A stretch of DNA of 43,154 bases from Bacteroides sp. (GCA_019414665.1 DXLO01000022.1:1-43154); one strand, 5' to 3'. Numbered from the stretch's first letter, positions 16,872 to 25,275 are shown. The notes: generated from the sequence alone by a model not told the origin. Numbers and translations are program-made.

Positions 16872-17711
16872 ATGGAAAAGAACGTTTGCAAAATGACTGA
16901 CGACTCTATATTTTTAATCGACATAGAAAAGATATTGAAAACGAAAGCCGGGAAAAAATATAAATATATTCCCCGTTTTGTCGTTTCGTACCTGAAGCAT
17001 ATCGTGCATCAGGATGAACTGAATGTCTTTTTAAAAGACTCCAAAAATAAAGTCGGAGTTGACTTTCTGGAAGCTTGTATGGAGTTCCTGGATGCAAAAG
17101 TGGAGATAAAAGGTTTGGAAAACTTGCCTGAAAACGGTAAATGCACTTTTGTCAGCAATCACCCGCTGGGGGGACAGGATGGAGTTGCTTTGGGGTATAT
17201 ATTGGGAAAACATTACAATGGTAATGTACGCTATTTGGTCAATGATTTGTTGATGAATTTGCATGGTTTGGCTCCTTTATGTATTCCTATCAATAAAACA
17301 GGCTCGCAATCCAGGGATTTCCCGAAGATGGTAGAGGCAGGGTTTGCCTCGGATAATCATATCATTATGTTTCCTGCGGGGTTATGTTCCCGTAGACAGG
17401 GTGGGGAAATCAAGGATTTGGAATGGAAAAAGACATTTGTCACTAAAAGTATTGAAACGCATCGTGATGTGGTACCTTTGCACTTTGAGGGCCGGAACTC
17501 AGACTTTTTTTATAATTTGGCAAATATATGTAAGGCACTTGGCATTAAGTTTAATATTGCTATGCTTTACTTGGCAGATGAAATGTTGAAAAATCGTCAT
17601 AAAACCTTTACCTTGACCATTGGAAAACCCATTCCTTGGCAAACTTTCGACAAGACAAAGACCCCGGCTCAGTGGGCGCAGTTTGTAAAAGATGTAGTCT
17701 ACAAGCTATAA
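16872..17711 (+). CDS. PlsC-type lysophospholipid/amino-lipid O-acyltransferase
   Basis: A 279-aa member of the glycerolphosphate acyltransferase superfamily. The catalytic block at residues 96-104 is NHPLGGQDG, an H97-x5-D103 spacing where most members have H-x4-D. A second block FPAGLCSRR corresponds to the FPEG-type substrate motif. The next gene encodes a GNAT/hemolysin-like acyltransferase. In Bacteroides thetaiotaomicron such a pair makes glycine lipids: one enzyme N-acylates glycine, the other adds the second acyl chain by O-acylation. By that comparison this is probably the O-acyltransferase; the substrate is inferred. The ATG at 16893 (272 aa) may be the real start because a -7 promoter box abuts the first ATG. 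Confidence 0.8.
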   Translation: MEKNVCKMTDDSIFLIDIEKILKTKAGKKYKYIPRFVVSYLKHIVHQDELNVFLKDSKNKVGVDFLEACMEFLDAKVEIKGLENLPENGKCTFVSNHPLGGQDGVALGYILGKHYNGNVRYLVNDLLMNLHGLAPLCIPINKTGSQSRDFPKMVEAGFASDNHIIMFPAGLCSRRQGGEIKDLEWKKTFVTKSIETHRDVVPLHFEGRNSDFFYNLANICKALGIKFNIAMLYLADEMLKNRHKTFTLTIGKPIPWQTFDKTKTPAQWAQFVKDVVYKL

Positions 17712-17734
17712 TAGACAAAAGAGAGAAAAAAGAT

Positions 17735-18715
17735 ATGGAAGAAATTATTGCACCGATTAGCAAAGAGATTCTGAAGGCGGAACTTTCCGAGGATAAACGC
17801 CTGAGGTTTACGAATAAAAGTCATAATGAAATTTACGTCATAACGTATCAGGATTCGCCCAATGTGATGAAGGAGATTGGCCGGTTGAGAGAAATAGCCT
17901 TTCGTGCTGCAGGTGGCGGAACAGGAAAGGCGATGGATATCGATGAATATGACGTGATGGAAAATCCATATAAGCAATTAGTTGTATGGAATCCTGAAGC
18001 GGAGGAGATTTTGGGAGGTTATCGTTATCTTTTGGGGGATGAGGTGCAATTTGATGAACATGGGAAGCCTGTGCTGGCTACTGCTCACATGTTTAATTTC
18101 TCGGAAGTTTTTTTGAAAGAATATTTGCCTTACACGGTGGAGTTGGGACGCTCATTTGTTACATTGGAATATCAGTCAACCCGTGCCGGTTCCAAGGGAT
18201 TGTTTGCTTTGGATAATTTGTGGGATGGTTTGGGCGCATTAACCGTGATTAAGCCTAATGTGAAATATTTTTTTGGTAAGATGACTATGTATCCTAGTTA
18301 TCATCGTCAGGGGCGTGACATGATATTATACTTCCTGAATAAACATTTCGGTGATAAAGATAAATTGATAACTCCGATGAAACCGCTGGAAATAGAAACA
18401 GATAAGAAAATGTTGGAAAATCTTTTCTGTTATGATTCCTTTAAAGAAGATTACAAGATCTTGAATACGGAAGTGCGTAAGCTGGGGTATAATATTCCTC
18501 CTTTGGTCAATGCATATATGAGTCTGTCTCCTACAATGCGTATGTTTGGAACAGCGATTAATTATGGATTCGGAGATGTGGAGGAAACCGGAATTCTGAT
18601 TGCAGTCAATGAAATTCTGGAAGACAAACGGGTACGTCATATCGAATCGTTTGTAAAGCAACATCCTGAAGCTATGAAAATAACTTCAGGCGCTCATCCC
18701 ATACTGACCAAATAA
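17735..18715 (+). CDS. GNAT/hemolysin-like N-acyltransferase (probable glycine lipid synthase)
   Basis: This protein belongs to the acyl-homoserine-lactone-synthase-like GNAT group often labelled hemolysin or ornithine-lipid N-acyltransferase. Recognisable segments are REIAFRAAGGGTGKAMDIDE near the N-terminus, the central VELGRSFV, and FFGKMTMYPSYH. Related Bacteroides enzymes load a 3-hydroxy fatty acid onto glycine, giving commendamide and, with the O-acyltransferase, glycine lipids. I chose the ATG at 17735 (326 aa), 23 bases past the upstream stop; a longer frame opening at 17636 lies inside that gene. Both genes probably share a transcript that ends at the hairpin 18740-18800. Confidence 0.8.
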   Translation: MEEIIAPISKEILKAELSEDKRLRFTNKSHNEIYVITYQDSPNVMKEIGRLREIAFRAAGGGTGKAMDIDEYDVMENPYKQLVVWNPEAEEILGGYRYLLGDEVQFDEHGKPVLATAHMFNFSEVFLKEYLPYTVELGRSFVTLEYQSTRAGSKGLFALDNLWDGLGALTVIKPNVKYFFGKMTMYPSYHRQGRDMILYFLNKHFGDKDKLITPMKPLEIETDKKMLENLFCYDSFKEDYKILNTEVRKLGYNIPPLVNAYMSLSPTMRMFGTAINYGFGDVEETGILIAVNEILEDKRVRHIESFVKQHPEAMKITSGAHPILTK

Positions 18716-18739
18716 TCGGACTAATAGTAGTATTTGGGG

Positions 18740-18800
18740 AAACATTGTCAGGTGCAGATAAAATTTACAGGATTCATCGTGCTCGCATCTGACAATGTTT
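18740..18800. terminator. Bidirectional terminator between convergent genes
   Basis: A 12-bp perfect inverted repeat (AAACATTGTCAG at 18740-18751, CTGACAATGTTT at 18789-18800) lies between the convergent acyltransferase pair and dgt. The right arm runs into TTTTTATTAT on the plus strand. The 37-base loop can form further pairs (TGC/GCA) next to the stem. It probably stops both transcripts. Confidence 0.7.
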
Positions 18801-18803
18801 TTA

Positions 18804-20135
18804 TTATACTGCCGGCAGACTGTTGCCTTTGATTTTCCGGTAGAGGTCGAGCGCATATACGTCTGTCATGCCCGATATGTAATCCAGCACGGCTTGAATT
18901 TTTCCATATAAAGTAGGTGCGTTGACATTGTACTGTCCGGATATGCGGTTGATAAGTAGTTGTGAATACGCTTTTTCCGGAGAGCGCACTGCATTAATCA
19001 TCAGGTCAATCAAGGTACTGATAACCCTGAATCCTGCCAATTCTATGTCCAGCACATCGCTGGAACGATATATTCTTTGAAAGGCAATTGCAGAACAATT
19101 GTCATAGGCCTCTTTCAATGGACTGCAAATGTGCATTATCAGGGTGCCTTCAAATTCCCCGGTCAATATCTTTTCTTCATTTTCAGTGAATACTCGTGTG
19201 CATTCCTTTATCAGTGCGCCTATGACCGAAGAACGTAAATAAGCTATCTGTTCATTGACGTCTGTTACAATCCGGCAAACTTCTTCAATGCGTTTTCTTC
19301 TTTTCTCATCAAAGAACTGCATATACAGTCCTTTGGTTTCATCATGTGTCAGAAGTTTTAATTTATGTGCGTCTTCTATGTCCATCATCTGATAACAAAT
19401 ATCATCTGCGGCTTCTACCAGGTAGACCAACGGATGGCGTGCGTAGCGTAAAGGCTCATCCGGTTTGCTGAGCCGGATAATCCCTAATTCTCCGGCTATT
19501 TTTTGATAATCAGCCTCTTCGCTTAAGAAGAAGCCGAATTTTGATTTCTTTCCTGCCAATTGTGAGGAAAAAGGGTATTTTACGATGGACGCCAGTGTGG
19601 AGTAGGTCATCACGAACCCTCCTTTCCGTCTTCCTTCAAACTGGTGGGTGAGGATTCGGAATGCATTGGCATTTCCTTCGAAGTGGGTTAAATCATCCCA
19701 TTCCATCGGTGAAAGTTCTTTTTTCAATGCCATTCCTTGTCCTTCCGAGAAGTAAGTTGAAATGGCTTTTTCTCCCGAATGACCGAAAGGAGGATTTCCC
19801 AGATCGTGTGCTAGACATGCGGCTGAAACGATGGAACCTATTTCCGATATATGGGAGTCGGCCAAGGCTGGGTGCTTCTTCAGAAGCTGGCTGGCGACAT
19901 CGTTTCCTAAAGAACGCCCCACACAAGAAACCTCAAGGCTGTGAGTCAACCGGTTGTGTACAAATACGCTACCCGGTAAAGGAAATACTTGAGTTTTGTT
20001 TTGCAAACGACGGAAAGGTGCTGAGAAGATGAGACGGTCATAATCGCGTTGGAATTCGGTACGGTCATCTTTACGGGCCTCGTGTAGTTCTTCCATGCCG
20101 AAGCGTTTATTTGATATTAATTGTTTCCAGTTCAT
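18804..20135 (-). CDS. dgt: Deoxyguanosinetriphosphate triphosphohydrolase
   Basis: An HD-domain enzyme hydrolysing dGTP (or other dNTPs) to the nucleoside and triphosphate, so it tunes dNTP pools. The metal-binding residues are visible as H65 in NRLTHSLEV and H110-D111 in CLAHDLGNPPFGHSGE. The N-terminal EFQRDYDRLIFSAPFRRLQNKTQVF, here cited as DYDRLIFSAPFRRLQ, is the family signature. At 443 aa it is shorter than E. coli Dgt (505 aa) but normal for the wider group. It diverges from dut, another dNTP-pool enzyme. Confidence 0.94.
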   Translation of the reverse strand: MNWKQLISNKRFGMEELHEARKDDRTEFQRDYDRLIFSAPFRRLQNKTQVFPLPGSVFVHNRLTHSLEVSCVGRSLGNDVASQLLKKHPALADSHISEIGSIVSAACLAHDLGNPPFGHSGEKAISTYFSEGQGMALKKELSPMEWDDLTHFEGNANAFRILTHQFEGRRKGGFVMTYSTLASIVKYPFSSQLAGKKSKFGFFLSEEADYQKIAGELGIIRLSKPDEPLRYARHPLVYLVEAADDICYQMMDIEDAHKLKLLTHDETKGLYMQFFDEKRRKRIEEVCRIVTDVNEQIAYLRSSVIGALIKECTRVFTENEEKILTGEFEGTLIMHICSPLKEAYDNCSAIAFQRIYRSSDVLDIELAGFRVISTLIDLMINAVRSPEKAYSQLLINRISGQYNVNAPTLYGKIQAVLDYISGMTDVYALDLYRKIKGNSLPAV

Positions 20136-20156
20136 AATTCAGGCTTTATCTGTTTG

Positions 20157-20164
20157 CAAAAGTA
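20157..20164 (-). promoter_or_regulatory. Probable dgt promoter -7 box
   Basis: CAAAAGTA on the plus strand gives TACTTTTG on the minus strand, an exact TAnnTTTG match 22 bases before the dgt start codon. The resulting leader would be only about 15 bases. Confidence 0.5.
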
Positions 20165-20241
20165 AGAAACTTCCGTTTAAAAAACTGTAAACGCTTAGAT
20201 AAATCCATCTAAATGTGTAAATTCGCACCTTATTAATCATG

Positions 20242-20328
20242 TGGCAATGTGTTGATTCGTCAATATGCCAATGGGCTGTATCATGTCTGGACTGTGTTTG
20301 TTGTCTGCAAATTATTAGCACATTGCCA
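20242..20328. repeat. Spaced inverted repeat in the dgt-dut divergent region
   Basis: TGGCAATGTG (20242-20251) and CACATTGCCA (20319-20328) are perfect 10-bp inverted arms 67 bases apart, extending to 12 of 13 matches outward. A related TATGCCAAT lies between them. The right arm ends 29 bases before the dut start. This could be a pair of operator half-sites or a leader structure. I see no clear dut promoter. Confidence 0.4.
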
Positions 20329-20357
20329 TATAAGCATATTGATAAATTATTAAAATT

Positions 20358-20792
20358 ATGAAAATACAGGTAATCAATAAATCAAAACATGCTTTACCCG
20401 AGTATGCTACCGGGCAATCGGCAGGGATGGATATCCGTGCTAATCTTGACGAACCGATTGTGCTGAAACCCTTGCAACGTTGTTTGGTTCCTACGGGACT
20501 TTATATCGCATTGCCTGAAGGTTTTGAAGCGCAAATCCGTCCACGTAGCGGGCTGGCTATTAAGAAAGGCATCGGAGTCCTGAATTCTCCGGGCACAATT
20601 GATGCCGATTATCGTGGTGAAATTTGTATTATCTTGGTCAATTTGTCATCTGAGGATTTTATGATAGAAGATGGGGAGCGCATTGCGCAAATGGTTGTAG
20701 CCCGTCACGAACATGCCGAATGGCAGGAAGTGGAGGTGTTGGACGAAACGGAACGTGGTGCAGGTGGCTTTGGACATACCGGAAAAAAGTAA
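20358..20792 (+). CDS. dut: Deoxyuridine 5'-triphosphate nucleotidohydrolase (dUTPase)
   Basis: Trimeric dUTPase that hydrolyses dUTP to dUMP, keeping uracil out of DNA and feeding dTMP synthesis. All five family motifs are present in 144 aa: SAGMDIRANL (21-30), RPRSGLAIKKG (61-71), GVLNSPGTIDADYRGE (73-88), ERIAQMVV and the C-terminal RGAGGFGHTGKK arm that closes over the nucleotide. It heads a run of four plus-strand genes whose other members are envelope proteins, and it starts that run 9 bases before the TPR lipoprotein gene. Confidence 0.97.
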   Translation: MKIQVINKSKHALPEYATGQSAGMDIRANLDEPIVLKPLQRCLVPTGLYIALPEGFEAQIRPRSGLAIKKGIGVLNSPGTIDADYRGEICIILVNLSSEDFMIEDGERIAQMVVARHEHAEWQEVEVLDETERGAGGFGHTGKK

Positions 20793-20801
20793 AAGGAAAC
20801 A

Positions 20802-22610
20802 ATGAATAGAAGATTGAAATATGTGCCCATGCTATGTGTATGTCTGATAGGCATGCTTGTTTCATGCGGTACGGTGAAGAGAGCTTCCGGCTTGTCCGGA
20901 AATAAAGCTGTTGTGGAGGAAAAGGATCCGCTTACTCTGGAGCAGCGCCGTAAATACGACTATTTCTTTTTGGAAGCGCTTCGGATGAAGGAAAAAGGTG
21001 ACTTGGATGCGGCTTTCGAAATGTATAGTCACTGTTTGGACATTTATCCGCAAGGAGCCGCTACTTTGTTCGAAATTTCCCGCTTCCATATGTTTCTCAA
21101 TCAGCCGGAAAAAGGGGAGGAAGCTTTGAAGAAGGCAGTGGATGCCGATCCTAAGAGTTTTTGGTATAAGCAAACTTTGGCAGCCTATTATCAAGGTAAG
21201 GGAAATTACCCGAAAGCCATTTATGTTTATGAGGATATGGCGAGCCAGTTCCCCTCACGTCTGGAACCGTTGATGGCTTTGATTGATCTCTATACCCGTA
21301 CCAAGGACTATCAGCAGGTAGTTAATACATTGAACCGCCTTGAAGCCTTGGATGGGAAGTCTGAACAAATCAGCATGGAGAAATTCCGTATGTATCTGGC
21401 TATGAACAATGACCAGCAGGCATTTACGGAGATTGAGAATTTGGCAAAAGAATATCCATATGACATGCGTTATCTTACCATTTTGGGAGATGTCTATCTG
21501 AACAACGGTAAGGAAGAAGAAGCATACGAAACTTATCAGAAAGTATTGAAGGAAGAACCGGGCTATGCGCCGGCGTTGCTTTCCATGGCTTCTTATTACG
21601 AGAAAAAAGGGCAGGATAGTTTGTATCAGGTACAGTTGGATACTATTTTGCTGAATGATAATGTGGATAGCGATACAAAGATGAACATTATGCGCCAGCT
21701 TATTCTGCGTTCCGAGCAAACGAACAAGGACAGTACGAAAATAGCAGGCCTGTTTACTTCTATATTGAAGGAAAAACAAGAGAATGCAGATATTGCTATG
21801 TTGGCGGCCCAATATCTTCTGACGAAAAAGATGGATAAAGAGGCAACCCCTGTTTTGCACCAAGTGCTTGAAATTGATCCGGAAAATACGCCGGCACGCT
21901 TGCAGCTATTGAGTTTTGCCATTCGTGAGCAGAATATGGATGAAGTAATCAAATTGTGTGCTCCTGCTTTAGAATATACTCCGGATGTATTGGAATTCTA
22001 TTATTATATGGGATTGGCCTATCATCAGAAAGAGAAAACAGACGAGGCATTGGAGGTTTTTAAAAAAGGAGTGAATCAAGTAACAGATAAAAGCAATAAG
22101 GATATCGTTTCTGATTTCTATGCCATTATGGGGGATCTTTATCATATAAAGAAGATGAATGTGGAGGCATATGCCGCATACGATTCCGCTTTGGTTTATA
22201 AGGAAAACAATATAGGGGCCTTGAATAATTATGCCTATTACCTGTCTGTAGAGCGTAAAAACCTGGATAAAGCGGAAGAAATGAGTTACCGTACCGTAAA
22301 GGCCGAACCTACCAATGGTACGTATCTGGATACCTATGCCTGGATACTTTTTGAGAAAGGTAAATATGTAGAAGCAAAAATTTACATTGACCAGGCTATG
22401 CAGAATGATGGAAGTAAAAGTTCCGTTGTTGTAGAGCATTGTGGAGATATTTACTATATGAATGGAGATCGTGAAAAGGCTTTGGAATATTGGCAACAAG
22501 CGGAAAAATTATCCAAGGAGCCTCCTCAAGAAGGTAGTGAAGAACGTAGTGAAAAGGAATTGAACTTATTGAGAAAGAAAATTGTACAAAAGAAATACTT
22601 TGCAGAATGA
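20802..22610 (+). CDS. TPR-repeat lipoprotein
   Basis: This 602-aa protein begins with a lipoprotein signal peptide whose lipobox is LVSC (residues about 19-22), so it should be an envelope lipoprotein. The rest is almost entirely helical TPR-type repeats, for example ALRMKEKGDLDAAFEMYSHC, AAYYQGKGNYPKAIYVYED and AWILFEKGKYVEAKIYIDQA. TPR proteins of this kind act as scaffolds. The downstream partner genes (a DUF4292 lipoprotein and an EnvC-like protein) overlap or abut it, which suggests a shared envelope role. I do not recognise a specific function. Confidence 0.85.
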   Translation: MNRRLKYVPMLCVCLIGMLVSCGTVKRASGLSGNKAVVEEKDPLTLEQRRKYDYFFLEALRMKEKGDLDAAFEMYSHCLDIYPQGAATLFEISRFHMFLNQPEKGEEALKKAVDADPKSFWYKQTLAAYYQGKGNYPKAIYVYEDMASQFPSRLEPLMALIDLYTRTKDYQQVVNTLNRLEALDGKSEQISMEKFRMYLAMNNDQQAFTEIENLAKEYPYDMRYLTILGDVYLNNGKEEEAYETYQKVLKEEPGYAPALLSMASYYEKKGQDSLYQVQLDTILLNDNVDSDTKMNIMRQLILRSEQTNKDSTKIAGLFTSILKEKQENADIAMLAAQYLLTKKMDKEATPVLHQVLEIDPENTPARLQLLSFAIREQNMDEVIKLCAPALEYTPDVLEFYYYMGLAYHQKEKTDEALEVFKKGVNQVTDKSNKDIVSDFYAIMGDLYHIKKMNVEAYAAYDSALVYKENNIGALNNYAYYLSVERKNLDKAEEMSYRTVKAEPTNGTYLDTYAWILFEKGKYVEAKIYIDQAMQNDGSKSSVVVEHCGDIYYMNGDREKALEYWQQAEKLSKEPPQEGSEERSEKELNLLRKKIVQKKYFAE

Positions 22611-23440
22611 TGAAACGTGTCTGTTTTTATTTGTTTAGCGCTTTGCTGATTATATTTATTTCTTCATGTTCATCTACCCGGAGTATGAAGAAAGGGGTAT
22701 CTATTGGCAATTTATCCGAGTCGGAATATATGGAAGAGCTGATTAGCCGTTCTCCGGGATGGGATGCAATTACTGCGAAAATGTCATTGGCCGTTGACTT
22801 GAACGGTAAAGGACCGACTAAAGTAAATGGTACGTTGCGCATGAAACGTGATGAAGTAATCCAGCTTTCTATCGCTCCATTTTTGGGTATTGAAGTGGCA
22901 CGTGCTGAAATATCTCCGGACGGAGTTTTAGTGATGGATCGCATGAACAAACGTTATGTACAAGTTCCTTTTGATGAATTGAAGAATCTGGCAAAGGCTG
23001 ATTTGGATTTTCATACTTTGCAGGCCTTGTTTATGAATGAAATTTTTCTTCCGGGAAAAAAGGTGCTGACTGTCCGTGATATTTCGTCCTTTGCTGTGCG
23101 TCCTGAAAACGAAAATGCATTAATAGAAGTTAAGAACGGCAAACATTTCGCCTACCGTTTTCGTACCAATACAAATGATGGGCTGCTGAAAGAAAGTCAT
23201 ATCGGCTTGTCCGGTACCCGGTACGGGATAAATTGGCGTTATGATAAGTTTCGTCCGTTGGAGCAGAGACAGTTTCCGGGAACTATGACGGTTTCTTTTG
23301 AAGGGGCTGCCAAACCGGTTACGGCTGTATTTGAACTTTCCCGCCTTTCTACCAATAAGGATTGGGAAGCTCATACCGAAGTGCCCGGAAAATACGAAAG
23401 AATAGAATTGCAAGATTTGCTAAAACAGCTTATTAAATAA
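22607..23440 (+). CDS. DUF4292 lipoprotein
   Basis: A 277-aa lipoprotein with a signal peptide ending ISSC (about residues 18-21). The mature part has the DUF4292 pattern: WDAITAKMSLAVDLNGKGPTKVNGTLRMKRD, shortened here to AKMSLAVDLNGKGP, then ISIAPFLGIEVARAEISPDG-like beta strands and VLVMDRMNKRYVQVPF. The alternating strands and the phrase about membrane-active 'VNGTLRMKRDEVIQLS' resemble LolB/LppX-type lipid-binding folds, so a role in lipoprotein insertion is possible but inferred. Its ATG overlaps the upstream stop by 4 bases (translational coupling), and its stop shares one base with the next start. Confidence 0.8.
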   Translation: MMKRVCFYLFSALLIIFISSCSSTRSMKKGVSIGNLSESEYMEELISRSPGWDAITAKMSLAVDLNGKGPTKVNGTLRMKRDEVIQLSIAPFLGIEVARAEISPDGVLVMDRMNKRYVQVPFDELKNLAKADLDFHTLQALFMNEIFLPGKKVLTVRDISSFAVRPENENALIEVKNGKHFAYRFRTNTNDGLLKESHIGLSGTRYGINWRYDKFRPLEQRQFPGTMTVSFEGAAKPVTAVFELSRLSTNKDWEAHTEVPGKYERIELQDLLKQLIK

Positions 23441-24774
23441 TGAAACGTATCTTCTTACTACTCATAGCCTGCTGCTTTTTAAGTACTATTTCAGCGCAAA
23501 GTACTCGGAAAATAAGGGAGCTTGAAGCCAAACGGAAGGAACTTCACCAGCAGATTGCCGAGTCTGAAACTTTGTTGCAATCTACCAAAAAGGATGTGAA
23601 AAGCCAGTTGGACAACCTTGCTTTGCTGACAGGTCAGATTGAGGAGAGAAGAAAATATATCAATACCATAGAGAGTGATGTTCATACATTGACAAGTGAG
23701 ATCGCTTCTTTACAGAAACAACTGAATAAACTTCAGCGTGATTTGAAAGACAAGAAGCGGAAGTATGAAACTTCGGTGCAATACATGTATCGTAACAAGT
23801 CTGTTCAAGAGAAATTAATGTTTATTTTTTCTGCCGAGAATTTGAGTCAGACTTACCGTCGTATGCGTTATGTGCAGGAATATGCAAACTTCCAGCGCCT
23901 TCAAGGAATGGAGATAGAACGTAAGCAGAAGCAAATTGCCGCTAAAAAAAGAGAAGTGGAACAAACTAAGCATGCCAAACAGAATCTTTTAAAACAGGGT
24001 GAGGTTGAAAAGGCCAAACTGGAGATTCAGGAAAAGGAGCGCCAGACTCTTTTGGCGAATTTGCAAAAGAAGCAGAAAGGTATACAAAGCGAGATAAGGA
24101 AGAAAAAACGTTCGGCTGAGCAATTGAATGCCCAGATTGACCGTTTGATTGAAATTGAAATAGAGAAAGCTAGAAAGCGTGCAGAGGAGGAAGCTCGTAG
24201 GAAAGCCGCTGCTGAGGCTGCCGCAAAGGCGGCAGCAGCTAAGAAAGCGGAGCGTGAAACTACGGGAGGGGCGTCCCGTTCTAAATCTACGGAAAAAAAT
24301 GAGTCTACAAAGAAGGTCGCTCCGGTGGAGAAGTTCAGTCTGAATAATGAGGACCGCCAGCTGTCGGGCAGTTTTGAACGTAACCGGGGTATTTTGCCGG
24401 TTCCCATTACCGGTCCATATGTGATTGTCAGCCATTACGGACAGTATGCCGTAGATGGTTTGCGTAATGTGAAACTGGATAATAAAGGGATTGATATCAA
24501 GGGCAAACCGGGAGCGCAGGCACGTGCCGTTTTCAATGGAGAAGTTTCGGCTATTTTCCAGTATAATGGTTTGAACAATATACTGGTGCGTCATGGTAAT
24601 TACATCTCTGTCTATTGCAACCTTTCTTCCGTATCGGTTTCTAAAGGCAGCAAAGTCAATACACGTACCGTTCTTGGTACTATTCATACAGATAGTTCGG
24701 GTAATACGGTCTTGCATTTTCAACTTCGTAAGGAAACGGCTAAACTTAATCCGGAATTATGGTTGGGAAGATGA
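23440..24774 (+). CDS. EnvC-like murein hydrolase activator with degenerate M23 domain
   Basis: This 444-aa exported protein starts with a signal peptide (MKRIFLLLIACCFLSTISAQ). Residues about 20-260 are a long coiled coil rich in Lys, Glu and Gln, ending in an Ala-rich stretch. The C-terminal 120 residues are a LytM/M23 fold. The zinc ligands look lost: the usual H-x3-D block reads NKGIDIKG and the H-x-H block reads VLHFQLR. Family members with this layout and a broken active site (E. coli EnvC) activate amidases at the septum instead of cutting peptidoglycan. That role is likely here. The start overlaps the preceding stop by one base. Confidence 0.88.
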   Translation: MKRIFLLLIACCFLSTISAQSTRKIRELEAKRKELHQQIAESETLLQSTKKDVKSQLDNLALLTGQIEERRKYINTIESDVHTLTSEIASLQKQLNKLQRDLKDKKRKYETSVQYMYRNKSVQEKLMFIFSAENLSQTYRRMRYVQEYANFQRLQGMEIERKQKQIAAKKREVEQTKHAKQNLLKQGEVEKAKLEIQEKERQTLLANLQKKQKGIQSEIRKKKRSAEQLNAQIDRLIEIEIEKARKRAEEEARRKAAAEAAAKAAAAKKAERETTGGASRSKSTEKNESTKKVAPVEKFSLNNEDRQLSGSFERNRGILPVPITGPYVIVSHYGQYAVDGLRNVKLDNKGIDIKGKPGAQARAVFNGEVSAIFQYNGLNNILVRHGNYISVYCNLSSVSVSKGSKVNTRTVLGTIHTDSSGNTVLHFQLRKETAKLNPELWLGR

Positions 24775-24957
24775 AAAAGATAAGTTCTCTTTCTGTATTT
24801 TATTACTTTGCGGTTTCTCGCAGCTTGTTTGGAAACTGAAGAATTTTCTGTAGTTCCTGTTCCTGAAATTTCTTCCATAATAATTCCTTCTACGGAAAGT
24901 ATCTGGCCTGTTGCTATAAAGAATGCTGATCTGGCTGGAGATTGGTTATCTTTTTGA
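24771..24957 (+). pseudogene. Frameshifted small lipoprotein gene
   Basis: An ATG at 24771 overlaps the EnvC-like stop codon by 4 bases but closes after 22 codons. One frame over, residues read VLFLYFITLRFLAAC followed by 42 more codons (ending AGDWLSF, stop 24955-24957). Skipping one base near 24783 joins MKKI to VLFLYFITLRFLAAC, a textbook lipoprotein signal peptide with lipobox LAAC. The mature part is short and may be truncated. I see this as a lipoprotein gene broken by a single-base insertion, possibly lipocalin-like at its end, though that is a guess. Confidence 0.5.
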
Positions 24958-25102
24958 TATGTAGTACAGGATAACTTTCTGTATAATAGCTTTTAAAGTA
25001 TAAATATGTATTTGAGGAACAGTTATTTCCGTTCTAAAACTTGTCTGTTCTTTCAAAGAGAACGAAAAAACATTTATTATTAAAAATAAATCTCCAATTA
25101 GT
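24958..25102. other. Intergenic stretch before the RRM gene
   Basis: AT-rich, with no open frame of note and no strong hairpin. It probably contains debris from the broken lipoprotein gene on its left. The RRM gene promoter starts at 25103. Confidence 0.4.
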
Positions 25103-25132
25103 TTTGAGTTCAAGTCTAATTGCGTACATTTG
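25103..25132 (+). promoter_or_regulatory. Promoter of the RRM protein gene
   Basis: TTTG at 25103-25106 (-33) and TACATTTG at 25125-25132 (-7) are separated by 18 bases, close to the Bacteroides consensus. Transcription from about 25139 would give a roughly 136-base leader before the RRM start codon, long enough to be regulated at the RNA level. Confidence 0.6.
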
Positions 25133-25275
25133 TCCCCTGCATTAAGTATCCTCATAGAAGTACATTAATACTTTTCCAACTTATTCTTTAGTGATGATGG
25201 TAGAATCGTTTGTCTCTCTGTAAGATTCCTAATAGCAAAACGCACTTATTTTTTTATTAAAACATTTATTTTAAA

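Noticed and set aside
21255..21863. 202-codon open frame opposite the TPR lipoprotein gene
   Set aside because: Antisense shadow; biased composition (Ile, Phe, Gln) mirrors the sense gene.
24593..24853. Plus-strand frame of 86 codons crossing the EnvC-like gene end
   Set aside because: Most of it overlaps a firm gene in another frame; the true downstream signal is the lipoprotein frame at 24771-24957.
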